Origin: Vitreoscilla stercoraria DSM 513
Lineage (GTDB): Bacteria; Pseudomonadota; Gammaproteobacteria; Burkholderiales; Neisseriaceae
DNA: 31,672 nt
Reading direction: 5' to 3'
Assembly (NCBI RefSeq): GCF_000382305.1
Contig: NZ_KB908038.1
Span: forward strand, 1 to 31,672
Shown: piece after piece, positions 8,968-16,781 of the stretch
How positions within the stretch are numbered: the stretch's first letter is position 1
How the letters are laid out: the number at the start of each line of letters is the position of its first letter
The notes under the pieces: model-generated
What the model was told of the DNA's origin: nothing
Seen by the model: the letters and a program-made list of their open reading frames with translations, nothing else
The model's database searches: none
Position numbers and translations under genes: made by a program

Positions 8968-8999
8968 AAAAAAGCGTCCTGTAACATTTACAGGACGCT
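8968..8999 (-). terminator. DUS-type palindromic terminator of hisC
   Basis: Arms AGCGTCCTGTAA (8973-8984) and complement (8988-8999) with loop CAT, the same loop as at 3065. Seven As to the left give a good T tract for leftward transcription coming from hisC, which ends at 9013. The right arm ends in GAGCG rather than AAGCG, so only the left arm holds the full 12-base word. Confidence 0.88.
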
Positions 9000-9012
9000 C
9001 ATTATTTTATAA

Positions 9013-10101
9013 CTAAGCCAAAATACCATCCAATGCCGTTAGCAAAGCTTGGTTTTGTTCGGCTGTGCCAATGGTAATGCGTAAAAAATCGGCAATGCGT
9101 GGCTTTTCAAATTGGCGCACCAATACCGCACGCTCACGCAAAGCCGCCAATAATTCTTTGCCTTGGTGTTGTGGGTGGCATGCAAATACAAAATTGGTCG
9201 CGGAAGGCAATACTTCAAACCCGCGCGCTTGCAAGGCAGCCGTCACCACATCGCGCTGTGCCATCACAGCCGCGCGACATTCTTGGAAATACGCCTCGTC
9301 TTCAAACGCGGCAATGGCTGCCGCTTGCGCGACTTTATCGAGCGGATAAGAATTGAAACTGTCTTTGACGCGTACCAAACCATCGATCAAAGTGGCTGAA
9401 CCCAACGCAAAACCAATGCGCAAACCTGCCAATGAACGAGATTTGGACAAAGTTTGCACCACCAATAAGTTGGGATATTGGTTTAACAAAGCGCGGGCAG
9501 AATCGGCACCAAAATCGACATAAGCTTCGTCAATTAATACCACAGTTTGGCTAAAATGTTGCAATACACGTTCTAACTCAAACAAAGGCAAAGCCACGCC
9601 TGTTGGCGCATTTGGATTGGCAATCACCACACCTGCGACGCTGCTTGGATCTATCGCCAAATAGTCGTCAATGTTCACACGCAAACCATCGTCCAACGCC
9701 ACTTTTTGACATTCAATCCCAAACAATGCGCCATAAACGGTATAGAAACTGTAAGAAATATCAGGAATCAACAAAGGTTTTTGTTTGACGAAAAAGGCAC
9801 GAAACGCATGCGCCAACACCTCATCCGAACCATTGCCCACAAACACTTGGCTTTCATGCACTTCATGGTATTGCGCCAAAGCGTCCAATAATTGACTCGA
9901 TTGTGGGTCGGGATACAACTGCAAACCACTTTGCGCCGCTTGTGCTATCGCCGCCATCACTTTGGGTGACGGACCAAATGGGTTTTCATTGGTATTGAGT
10001 TTGACCAAATTGGCAATTTTAGGCTGCTCGCCTGGGACATATGGGTGCAATTGCGCAATGCCATCGCTCCAAAACACAGAATCCACACAACTTCCTTCCA
10101 T
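9013..10101 (-). CDS. hisC: Histidinol-phosphate aminotransferase
   Basis: PLP-dependent class I/II aminotransferase converting histidinol phosphate and 2-oxoglutarate to imidazole-acetol phosphate and glutamate (reversible), in histidine synthesis. Visible: YVPGEQP (21-27) and LNTNENPFGPSP (35-46), both characteristic of HisC; ANPNAPTG (161-168); DEAYVDF (191-197); Schiff-base Lys220 in TLSKSRSLAGLRIGF, with the phosphate-binding Arg228. Length 362, normal. The N-terminus is uncertain: the ATG at 10101 lacks a clear ribosome site, while a GTG five codons later (10086) follows GGAAGG. It is not beside other his genes. Some family members also act on aromatic amino acids. Confidence 0.92.
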   Translation of the reverse strand: MEGSCVDSVFWSDGIAQLHPYVPGEQPKIANLVKLNTNENPFGPSPKVMAAIAQAAQSGLQLYPDPQSSQLLDALAQYHEVHESQVFVGNGSDEVLAHAFRAFFVKQKPLLIPDISYSFYTVYGALFGIECQKVALDDGLRVNIDDYLAIDPSSVAGVVIANPNAPTGVALPLFELERVLQHFSQTVVLIDEAYVDFGADSARALLNQYPNLLVVQTLSKSRSLAGLRIGFALGSATLIDGLVRVKDSFNSYPLDKVAQAAAIAAFEDEAYFQECRAAVMAQRDVVTAALQARGFEVLPSATNFVFACHPQHQGKELLAALRERAVLVRQFEKPRIADFLRITIGTAEQNQALLTALDGILA

Positions 10102-10175
10102 TTTTCATCGCACTGCAAAAAACAATAATGTAGTGAGTTTTACACCGAAACACAAGCGTATGCCCCACAATACAA

Positions 10176-10204
10176 AAGCGTCCTGTAAGTTTTACAGGAC
10201 GCTT
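10176..10204 (-). terminator. DUS-type palindromic terminator of cycA
   Basis: Arms AAGCGTCCTGTAA (10176-10188) and complement (10192-10204) with loop GTT. It lies 21 bases beyond the stop of the leftward permease gene and upstream of hisC. Leftward transcripts get TTTTG after the stem. Confidence 0.85.
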
Positions 10205-10225
10205 GTGATGGTCAATTCAGCAAAA

Positions 10226-11596
10226 TTATTGCTGTTTCAAACCTTTTTTATAGTATGGATAGCACAAAGCCAAAGCAATGAACCAAACAGGCGTTGCCAA
10301 CAAACCAATACGGGTATCAGGCTCTTGCCAGAACAATACCAATACGAAAGCAAAAAATGCCATCGTCGCATAACACATTGGCACACCAAATGGCATTTTG
10401 TAATTAGATGCCAAATGTGCTTCAGGACGCACTTTGCGGTATTTCAAGTAAGACAACAAAATCACTGTCCACACAAAGAAAAAGCCAATGCTTGAAATGG
10501 TGGTCACGATGGTAAACACGTGCATCACATCGCCATCTGCATAAAGCAATGCCACGCCAATCAACAACAAAGCACAAGAATAAATCAAACCATTGCGTGG
10601 CACACCATTGCTAGACAATTTACCAAATGCTTTTGGTGCCAACTTGTTTTCAGACAAACCAAACAACATGCGGCCTGTAGAGAACATACCACTGTTTGCC
10701 GAAGACAAAGCTGAGGTCAATACCACAAAGTTAATCATGGCAGCGGCTGCACCAATACCAATCAAAGTAAACATATTCACAAATGGGCTCTTGTCAGCTG
10801 CAACCGAGCTCCAAGGCGTTACTGTCATGATGACAGACAATGCCAATACATAAAACACAATCACACGCACTGGGATTTTGTTAATCGCTTTAGGCAAGGT
10901 TTTGTGAGGATCCGCTGTTTCCGCAGAAGCCGTACCGACCAATTCAATACCTACAAATGCAAACACCGCAATTTGGAAAGCTGCAAAGAAACCAGACAAA
11001 CCGTGCGGTAAAATACCATCATTCCACAAATTCGAAATTTGCGCTTTGTCGCCTGTTGGACCTTCAAAACCAGTAGCAATCAAGTAAATACCACAGCCAA
11101 TCAAAGCCACAATCGCCACGATTTTAATCAAAGCAAACCAAAACTCCAATTCACCAAACAATTTTACCGACAACATATTAAATGCCAACAAGAAAGCAAT
11201 ACACATCATGCCTGGCAACCACAATGGAATATCAGGCCACCAAAATTGCGCATAACCTGTAATGGCAACAATATCAGCGACACCAATGACCACCCAACAA
11301 AACCAGTATGTCCAACCGACAAAATAGCCCACAGTTGGACCTAACAAATCGGCCGAGAAATCCACAAATGATTTGTATTCCAAGTTGTGCAGCAACAATT
11401 CACCCATTGCTCGCATCACAAAGAACAAGAAAAAACCGATAATCATATAAGTGAACAAAACCGATGGTCCAGCCAAGCTGATGGTTTTGCCCGAACCCAT
11501 AAACAAGCCGGTACCGATGGCACCGCCAATAGCAATTAATTGCAAATGGCGATTCTTTAAGGTTCGTTGCAAACCTTCGGAATGATGCTCAGACAT
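10226..11596 (-). CDS. cycA: D-serine/D-alanine/glycine:proton symporter, CycA type
   Basis: A 456-residue amino-acid/polyamine/organocation (APC) family permease with 12 membrane segments, importing small neutral amino acids. It reads very close to E. coli CycA: LIAIGGAIGTGLFMGSGKTI in segment 1 (the glycine-rich substrate site), FVMRAMGELLL, GWTYWFCWVV, FAFVGIELVGT in segment 6, SALSSANSGMFSTGRMLFGL in segment 8 and TPVWFIALAL near the end. The start at 11596 is chosen for AGAGGA seven to eight bases upstream; an upstream in-frame start at 11620 is unsupported. It is a single-gene unit ending at a DUS-type terminator, with a long AT-rich region upstream. Confidence 0.9.
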   Translation of the reverse strand: MSEHHSEGLQRTLKNRHLQLIAIGGAIGTGLFMGSGKTISLAGPSVLFTYMIIGFFLFFVMRAMGELLLHNLEYKSFVDFSADLLGPTVGYFVGWTYWFCWVVIGVADIVAITGYAQFWWPDIPLWLPGMMCIAFLLAFNMLSVKLFGELEFWFALIKIVAIVALIGCGIYLIATGFEGPTGDKAQISNLWNDGILPHGLSGFFAAFQIAVFAFVGIELVGTASAETADPHKTLPKAINKIPVRVIVFYVLALSVIMTVTPWSSVAADKSPFVNMFTLIGIGAAAAMINFVVLTSALSSANSGMFSTGRMLFGLSENKLAPKAFGKLSSNGVPRNGLIYSCALLLIGVALLYADGDVMHVFTIVTTISSIGFFFVWTVILLSYLKYRKVRPEAHLASNYKMPFGVPMCYATMAFFAFVLVLFWQEPDTRIGLLATPVWFIALALCYPYYKKGLKQQ

Positions 11597-11988
11597 AAAA
11601 AGTCCTCTTCTAAAAATCAATTTACCATGACGATATTAATGCAACCCTATTGTTTTTATTGAGTTGCAGAAAAGACCGTCACATTAACATAATTTAATAT
11701 CTTTTTCTTTATATCTGCCATGTTTTAATTATCAAAACCACTACATTAAAATATACTAAACGAATAAAAAATCCTTCTAAGCCATTTTTTAAAATAAAAT
11801 TTATATATAAATAAATTAAGCACTTTTTATTTGACCCATATAAAAACCAAATCTTAAGACCCTGATACGACAAAGAAATACAAGCCATCAAACAAGCCTT
11901 TTAAATCAAACAAACATGGTGATTAGGACTTATTTAATCAAGCAATGTTCTCAATTTGCTTTGTAACAAAACTAAGGTCTCTCGCCAT
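11597..11988. other. AT-rich intergenic region upstream of cycA
   Basis: About 390 bases between cycA and the terminator of the gltI-gltL operon. It must hold the cycA promoter, but I see no confident -35/-10 pair. A 6-bp repeat, TGCAAC...GTTGCA, sits around 11639-11667 in the likely promoter area. A 60-codon leftward frame at 11709-11891 has AT-biased composition and no ribosome-binding site and is not called as a gene. Confidence 0.5.
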
Positions 11989-12016
11989 AAAAAAACCTGT
12001 TGCAAGCAACAGGTTT
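11988..12016 (-). terminator. Terminator of the gltI-gltJ-gltK-gltL operon
   Basis: Perfect 11-bp stem AAACCTGTTGC (11993-12003) with complement (12006-12016), preceded on the plus strand by As that give a run of Ts for leftward transcription. It lies about 35 bases after the stop of the ATP-binding subunit gene. It is not of the uptake-word type. Confidence 0.85.
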
Positions 12017-12051
12017 GAAAATATTTTGAATTTTAAGACCCAATTTCACAC

Positions 12052-12792
12052 TTAATGATGCAAAATCTTCGCCAAAAATTGCTGCGCACGTTCGCCACGA
12101 GGCGCACCGAAGAATTCATCTTTGCTGCAATCTTCCTCGATAATGCCTTTGTCCATGAAAATAATGCGGTCGGCCACTTGTCGTGCAAAACCCATTTCAT
12201 GTGTGACACACATCATGGTCATGCCTTCTTTTGCCAAACTCACCATCACATCCAAAACTTCGTTAATCATTTCAGGGTCAAGTGCTGAAGTCGGCTCATC
12301 AAACAACATGGCGATAGGATCCATAGACAAAGCTCGGGCAATCGCCACACGTTGTTGTTGACCACCTGACAATTCAGCTGGATATTTATGCGCATGGGCA
12401 CTCAAACCCACGCGATCCAAATATGCCAAACCTTTTTTCTTCGCCTCGTCCATAGAACGACCCAAAACTTTGACTTGTGCAACAGTCAAATTTTCAGTGA
12501 TGCTCAAATGTGGAAACAATTCAAAATGCTGAAACACCATGCCCACACGGCTACGTAATTTAGACAAGTCGGTTTTAGGGTCTGCAATAGAGGTACCATT
12601 AACGATAATGTCACCTTTTTGAATTTCCTCCAAACCATTGACGGTTTTAATCAAAGTGGATTTACCGGAACCAGAAGGTCCACATACCACCACCACCTCA
12701 CCTTTATTGATAGTGGTATTACAATCGGTCAATACTTGAAACTGCCCATACCACTTGCTGACATTTTGAATGTCAATCATGACTTCACTCAT
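12052..12792 (-). CDS. gltL: Polar amino-acid ABC transporter ATP-binding protein, GltL/GlnQ type
   Basis: A 246-residue ABC ATPase that powers uptake with the two permeases encoded upstream. All nucleotide-binding motifs are intact: Walker A GPSGSGKST (38-46), Q-loop Gln88 in MVFQHFELFPHLS, signature LSGGQQQRVAIARAL (141-155), Walker B and catalytic Glu in AMLFDEPTSALD (161-172), and switch His198 in VTHEMGFA. The MVFQHFELFPHL sequence is typical of the polar amino-acid (PAAT) subfamily. Its ATG overlaps the preceding permease stop by four bases, implying translational coupling. Substrate assignment to glutamate/aspartate rests on the binding protein in the same cluster. Confidence 0.9.
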   Translation of the reverse strand: MSEVMIDIQNVSKWYGQFQVLTDCNTTINKGEVVVVCGPSGSGKSTLIKTVNGLEEIQKGDIIVNGTSIADPKTDLSKLRSRVGMVFQHFELFPHLSITENLTVAQVKVLGRSMDEAKKKGLAYLDRVGLSAHAHKYPAELSGGQQQRVAIARALSMDPIAMLFDEPTSALDPEMINEVLDVMVSLAKEGMTMMCVTHEMGFARQVADRIIFMDKGIIEEDCSKDEFFGAPRGERAQQFLAKILHH

Positions 12793-13463
12793 ACACGTAA
12801 CCTCTCATGCAATTTTTTCACGCCGTATGTAGCCAACAAGCTGATGGCAAAATACACCAATCCGGCAAAAATAATGTAACTTTCCAACATACCACCTGCC
12901 AAATTTTGACCACGCACATTGGCAGCGCGGAAAAAATCTGTAATACCAATGGCAACCACTAAAGTCGAATCTTGAAACAAAATGATGGTTTGCTGTAACA
13001 ACAAAGGCAACATTTTGCGAAAAGCTTGCGGCAAAATCACCAACCGCATGGTTTGCCCATAAGTCATACCTAACGCATAAGCTGCAAAGGTTTGACCACG
13101 ACTGATCGATTGAATACCCGCACGCACGATTTCAGAAAAATACGCGGCTTCAAACAACATAAAAGCCACCACTGCCGATTTAAATGCAATGTCGCCTTGA
13201 ATGTATTTACCTGTAATGCCTGTATAGATAAACGGTACCGCAAAATAAAACCACATCAATACCAATAGCAATGGAATCGAACGAAATGTATTAACGTAAA
13301 ATTTCGCAATCGCAGCAAAAGGCTTAAATGAAGACAAGCGCAATAAAGCTAAAATAGTACCAATCAACACACCGCCAATAGTGGCTGCAATCACAATTTG
13401 GATGGTTTTTAAAAACCCATCCCACAATAAGGGCCAAGAAATGGCCAAATCATCGAAAAACAT
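12789..13463 (-). CDS. gltK: Glutamate/aspartate-type ABC transporter permease, GltK type
   Basis: A 224-residue inner-membrane permease of the HisM/GltK family with five predicted segments. The conserved EAA loop reads EIVRAGIQSISRGQTFAAYALG, followed by MTYGQTMRLVILPQAFRKMLP, where it contacts the ATPase. The start at 13463 is chosen because GGGAGG lies nine bases upstream; it is one base after the stop of the preceding permease. It is expected to pair with that permease as a heterodimer. Confidence 0.88.
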   Translation of the reverse strand: MFFDDLAISWPLLWDGFLKTIQIVIAATIGGVLIGTILALLRLSSFKPFAAIAKFYVNTFRSIPLLLVLMWFYFAVPFIYTGITGKYIQGDIAFKSAVVAFMLFEAAYFSEIVRAGIQSISRGQTFAAYALGMTYGQTMRLVILPQAFRKMLPLLLQQTIILFQDSTLVVAIGITDFFRAANVRGQNLAGGMLESYIIFAGLVYFAISLLATYGVKKLHERLRV

Positions 13464-13464
13464 A

Positions 13465-14205
13465 TTATTTACCTCCCGCAATCAAACCTGGAACGCGCAA
13501 TTTGCGTTCTAACAAGCCCATTAAGGCGATGAGGCTTAAATTCAACACAATGTAAACCAATGTGGCATAAGCATAAATTTCGATGGTCGCTTGTGTATAT
13601 TCACTGATGGTTTTGACTTGGCTAATCAATTCAGATACGCCTACCAAAGAAGCAATCGAAGCATTTTTAAAACAGTTAGTCAGTTCCGAACTCAAAGGCG
13701 GTAAAATCACGCGAAAAGACTGTGGCAAAATCACAGTTTTGTACAATTGCGGTGTCGTAAAACCCAAAGCATAACCCGCATTTTTTTGACCCTTAGGCAA
13801 AGATTCAATACCTGTGCGTACTTGTTCACAAATACGTGCAGCGGTAAACAAACCCAAACCAATACTGGCAGAAATCAAAGCAGACGTATTAGATGGCAAA
13901 TCTAGCCACCACAAACGCATATTCTCTGGCAACAATGTTGGCACTACGTAATACCAAACAAACAATTGAATTAACAATGGTATATTGCGAAATACGGTCA
14001 CATAAGCCGTTGCGACCTTACGTGCCATAGGATTTGGCAAAGTACGCATCACACCCAATGTTGTACCCACTGCCATGGCAATAATCCAAGCAATGATACC
14101 AATGGTCAATAACCAGCCTAAACCTGTAAAAATCCAATCGAGATAAGTTTCATCACCAATGCCCGTAGCTTGTGACAAAACACCCCAATTCCATGTGTAA
14201 TTCAT
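13465..14205 (-). CDS. gltJ: Glutamate/aspartate-type ABC transporter permease, GltJ type
   Basis: A 246-residue permease starting MNYTWNWGVL and a soluble stretch before the first membrane segment, as in GltJ of E. coli. The EAA loop reads ARICEQVRTGIESLPKGQ and KNAGYALGFTTPQLYKTVIL, and the segment FRNIPLLIQLFVWYYVVP matches the PAAT consensus. AAGGGAGG is placed seven bases before the ATG. It is separated from the binding-protein gene by 68 bases that contain a strong hairpin, so it is probably expressed at a lower level than gltI from the same transcript. Confidence 0.9.
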   Translation of the reverse strand: MNYTWNWGVLSQATGIGDETYLDWIFTGLGWLLTIGIIAWIIAMAVGTTLGVMRTLPNPMARKVATAYVTVFRNIPLLIQLFVWYYVVPTLLPENMRLWWLDLPSNTSALISASIGLGLFTAARICEQVRTGIESLPKGQKNAGYALGFTTPQLYKTVILPQSFRVILPPLSSELTNCFKNASIASLVGVSELISQVKTISEYTQATIEIYAYATLVYIVLNLSLIALMGLLERKLRVPGLIAGGK

Positions 14206-14223
14206 ATCAACCTCCCTTACTAT

Positions 14224-14260
14224 AAAAAGCAGCCCAAAAGGTCTCTTTTGAGCTGCTTTT
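14224..14260 (-). terminator. Intra-operon hairpin between gltI and gltJ
   Basis: On the minus strand AAAAGCAGCTCAAAAG (14260-14245), loop AGAC, and CTTTTGGGCTGCTTTT (14240-14225) form a 16-bp stem with a single G-T wobble, followed by TTTTTA. It lies 13 bases after the gltI stop. Such hairpins commonly act as a partial terminator or as 3'-end protection of the binding-protein mRNA, giving more binding protein than permease. Confidence 0.8.
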
Positions 14261-14273
14261 GTCTTTCTACCAA

Positions 14274-15233
14274 TTACGCATCACGGTCGTGAGGGTTGGC
14301 AATCAAATCTTTGATATCGTTAGACATTGGGAAGTTCAAGTTCACACCTTTAGGTGGGATTGGAGATTCAAACCATTTTTTGTACATCTCATTGATTTCA
14401 CCTGAAGCATAAGTTGCTTTGATGGCATCATCCACAACAGCCTTAAATTCCGCATCGCCTTTGCGCAACATACAACCATAAATTTCATGAATCGGTGCAG
14501 TACCTACGATATGCCATTTATTAGGATCTTTGGCTTTAGACTTTTCACCTGCCAATAAAATATCATCCATCATGAATGCTGCAGCACGACCACTTTCCAA
14601 CATCAAGAAAGATTCTGCATGGTCTTTGGCTGAAATAATTTCAGAAATACCCAATTCTTGTTGCTTAGGTTTGATGTAACGCTCAGAAGTCGTACCTGCA
14701 GTCGTTACCAATTTTTTGCCTTTCAAGTCAGCAAAATCATTCACGCCTGAATCCGTAGACGTTAACAAGCGTGAGCCCACTTTGAAGAAGCCAGTTGAGA
14801 AAGCCACTTGTTGCTGGCGCTCTTGGTTATTGGTAGTAGAACCACACTCCAAGTCAGCCGTACCATTGGCAATCGATGGAATGCGATTTTGACTGGTTAC
14901 CAAAGCGTAACGCACTTGCAAATCAGGCATATTCAATTTGGTTTTTACAGCATCAACCACTTTCAATTGCAAATCATGCGCAAAACCCACTGGTTGATTG
15001 GGCGTGTCAGCAATATAAGAAAATGGAATCGAAGAATCGCGGTGAGCCAAAACGATGGTTTTAGAAGATTTGATTTTATCTAAAGTGCCACCACCTGTCG
15101 CAGCAGGTGCTGCTGCCGTACCAGATGCTGGTGCAGCTGCACCTTGTGCAGGCTTGTCACCACCGCCACAAGCGGCCAGACCCATGACCAACATGGCGAT
15201 ACAAGACAATCGTGTTGCTTTTTGCGTCAACAT
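14274..15233 (-). CDS. gltI: Glutamate/aspartate-type substrate-binding lipoprotein
   Basis: A 319-residue extracytoplasmic binding protein of the SBP_bac_3 family. The signal peptide ends in the lipobox LAAC with Cys22. It is followed by a low-complexity Ala/Pro/Gly/Thr linker (about 27-49) that tethers the domain to the membrane. The domain begins TLDKIKSSKTIVLAHRDSSIPFSY and carries LVTSQNRIPSIANGTADLECGSTTNN, the GltI/DEBP signature with substrate-contacting Arg, Ser and Thr. This supports glutamate/aspartate specificity, though related sugar-acid or glutamine ligands cannot be excluded. AGGAG precedes the ATG by eight bases. E. coli GltI is a soluble periplasmic protein; the lipoprotein form differs. 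Confidence 0.9.
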   Translation of the reverse strand: MLTQKATRLSCIAMLVMGLAACGGGDKPAQGAAAPASGTAAAPAATGGGTLDKIKSSKTIVLAHRDSSIPFSYIADTPNQPVGFAHDLQLKVVDAVKTKLNMPDLQVRYALVTSQNRIPSIANGTADLECGSTTNNQERQQQVAFSTGFFKVGSRLLTSTDSGVNDFADLKGKKLVTTAGTTSERYIKPKQQELGISEIISAKDHAESFLMLESGRAAAFMMDDILLAGEKSKAKDPNKWHIVGTAPIHEIYGCMLRKGDAEFKAVVDDAIKATYASGEINEMYKKWFESPIPPKGVNLNFPMSNDIKDLIANPHDRDA

Positions 15234-15335
15234 AAGTAGTACTCCTATTCATCTATAATCTTTGTTTGAAACTGATTGCTATGACTCATACCTGAGGTTT
15301 TACACATTTATTTTCATAAATTAACAGATACTGCT

Positions 15336-15380
15336 TTTTTCATCATAAAACAGCAGCCTCACTATGACAATCATTTTCAT
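15336..15380 (-). promoter_or_regulatory. Promoter of gltI with overlapping Fur-box-like palindrome
   Basis: On the minus strand TTGTCA (15370-15365), a 17-base spacer and TATGAT (15347-15342) give a good sigma-70 promoter and a leader of about 100 bases. Overlapping the -35 is TGAAAATGATTGTCA (15379-15365), which matches the 15-base Fur core TGATAATnATTATCA at 12 of 14 defined positions and is near-palindromic. Hexamers and palindrome are seen directly; Fur control is inference. Confidence 0.55.
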
Positions 15381-15391
15381 TAAAACTGCTA

Positions 15392-15430
15392 TATAAAAAA
15401 AGCGTCCTGTAAAATTTACAGGACGCTTTT
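15392..15430 (-). terminator. DUS-type palindromic terminator of miaB
   Basis: Arms AAAAGCGTCCTGTAAA (15398-15413) and complement (15415-15430) with a single central base, plus extra As to the left giving seven Ts in the leftward transcript. It lies 22 bases after the miaB stop and just upstream of the gltI promoter. It is the last exact copy of the word; none is seen in the ribosomal block. Confidence 0.9.
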
Positions 15431-15452
15431 CATGAAACAAATAAGCTAGTTA

Positions 15453-16781
15453 TTAATCATTAATAAGCAACTTACCACGCATAGAAAAAGTAAATGCTTC
15501 TGTGATTTCCAACTCAACCATTTGATGAATCAAACGAGGATTACCCTCAAAATTGACCACACGGTTATTGGCAGTACGTGCTTGCATTTGATTAGGATCT
15601 TTTTTCGAAACACCTTCCACCAAACAACGCTGCACTGTACCAATCATAGACTGATTCACGCGCGCAGTTTCAGCTTCATGCAATTCATTCAAAGCCTCCA
15701 AGCGACGTACTTTCTCTTGGTGTGGTGTATCATCTGGCAAATTTGCCGCAGGCGTACCGGGACGAGGGCTGTAAATGAACACATAACTTAAGTCAAAACC
15801 AATATCTTTGACCAATTTCAAAGTTTGTTCAAACTCAGCTTCAGTCTCACCTGGAAAACCAACGATGAAATCCGAACTCAAGCACAAATCAGGGCGGTAT
15901 TGACGTAATTTGCGAATAATCGATTTGTATTCCAAACCAGTATAACCGCGCTTCATTGCAGACAATACTCGATCCGAACCCGATTGAATCGGCAAATGCA
16001 GATGAGAGACCAATTTAGGCAAATCACGGTAACAATCGATGATGGCATCTGAGAATTCACGTGGATGACTGGTCGTAAAACGCATGCGCTCGATACCTGG
16101 CACTTCATGCACAATGCGCAATAATTGTGCAAAGTCACAAATATTGCCATCGGGCATTTCACCACGATATGCATTGACGTTTTGACCCAATAAATTGACT
16201 TCTTTCACACCTTGCTGTGCCAAACCAACAATCTCGGTCAACACATCTTCCAATGGTCGAGAAAATTCTTCACCACGCGTATAAGGTACTACACAAAAAC
16301 TACAATACTTAGAACAACCTTCCATGATAGAAATAAACGCCGAACCGCCTGTGACTTTTGCCGCAGGAATATGGTCGAATTTTTCAATTTCAGGGAAAGA
16401 AATGTCAACTTGGGATTTGCCTGATTCTTTTTTATCATCAATTAATTGTGGTAAACGATGTAAAGTTTGTGGCCCAAAAACCACATCAACATAAGGTGCA
16501 CGTTCAACAATGTATTCACCTTCTTGCGAAGCCACACAGCCGCCCACCCCAATAATCAATTCAGGATTTTTTTCTTTTAACTTGCGTACACGACCCAAAT
16601 CAGAAAAGACTTTTTCTTGGGCTTTTTCTCGTACACTGCAAGTGTTAAATAAAATAATGTCAGCGTTTTCAGGCTCGCTAACTTGTTCCAAATCTTCATT
16701 TTCGGCCAATACAGACAGCATTTTGTCTGAATCATATTCATTCATTTGGCAGCCGAAAGTGCGAATATATACTTTCTTCAT
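15453..16781 (-). CDS. miaB: tRNA-2-methylthio-N6-dimethylallyladenosine synthase MiaB
   Basis: Radical-SAM methylthiotransferase that converts i6A37 to ms2i6A37 in tRNAs reading UNN codons. At 442 residues it is full length. The N-terminal MTTase domain has the three auxiliary-cluster cysteines C11 (FGCQMNEYDSD), C48 (NTCSVREKAQEK) and C82 (GGCVASQEG). The radical-SAM cluster is C156, C160 and C163 in GCSKYCSFCVVPYTRGEE. A C-terminal TRAM domain (about 375-440) binds tRNA. Its ATG overlaps the upstream small gene's stop by four bases (ATGA), so the two are co-translated. In many bacteria miaB is followed by phoH/ybeZ; here it is followed by a terminator. Confidence 0.97.
   Translation of the reverse strand: MKKVYIRTFGCQMNEYDSDKMLSVLAENEDLEQVSEPENADIILFNTCSVREKAQEKVFSDLGRVRKLKEKNPELIIGVGGCVASQEGEYIVERAPYVDVVFGPQTLHRLPQLIDDKKESGKSQVDISFPEIEKFDHIPAAKVTGGSAFISIMEGCSKYCSFCVVPYTRGEEFSRPLEDVLTEIVGLAQQGVKEVNLLGQNVNAYRGEMPDGNICDFAQLLRIVHEVPGIERMRFTTSHPREFSDAIIDCYRDLPKLVSHLHLPIQSGSDRVLSAMKRGYTGLEYKSIIRKLRQYRPDLCLSSDFIVGFPGETEAEFEQTLKLVKDIGFDLSYVFIYSPRPGTPAANLPDDTPHQEKVRRLEALNELHEAETARVNQSMIGTVQRCLVEGVSKKDPNQMQARTANNRVVNFEGNPRLIHQMVELEITEAFTFSMRGKLLIND

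Noticed and set aside
11709..11891. 60-codon leftward frame between cycA and gltL
   Set aside because: A/T-driven hydrophobic composition without ribosome site; most likely chance in a low-GC intergenic region.
3049..15430. The repeated AAGCGTCCTGTA palindromes as mobile elements (MITE or Correia-like)
   Set aside because: Units are only about 30 bases, differ in loop and flanks, lack target-site duplications and always lie just after a gene, which fits paired uptake-word terminators better.
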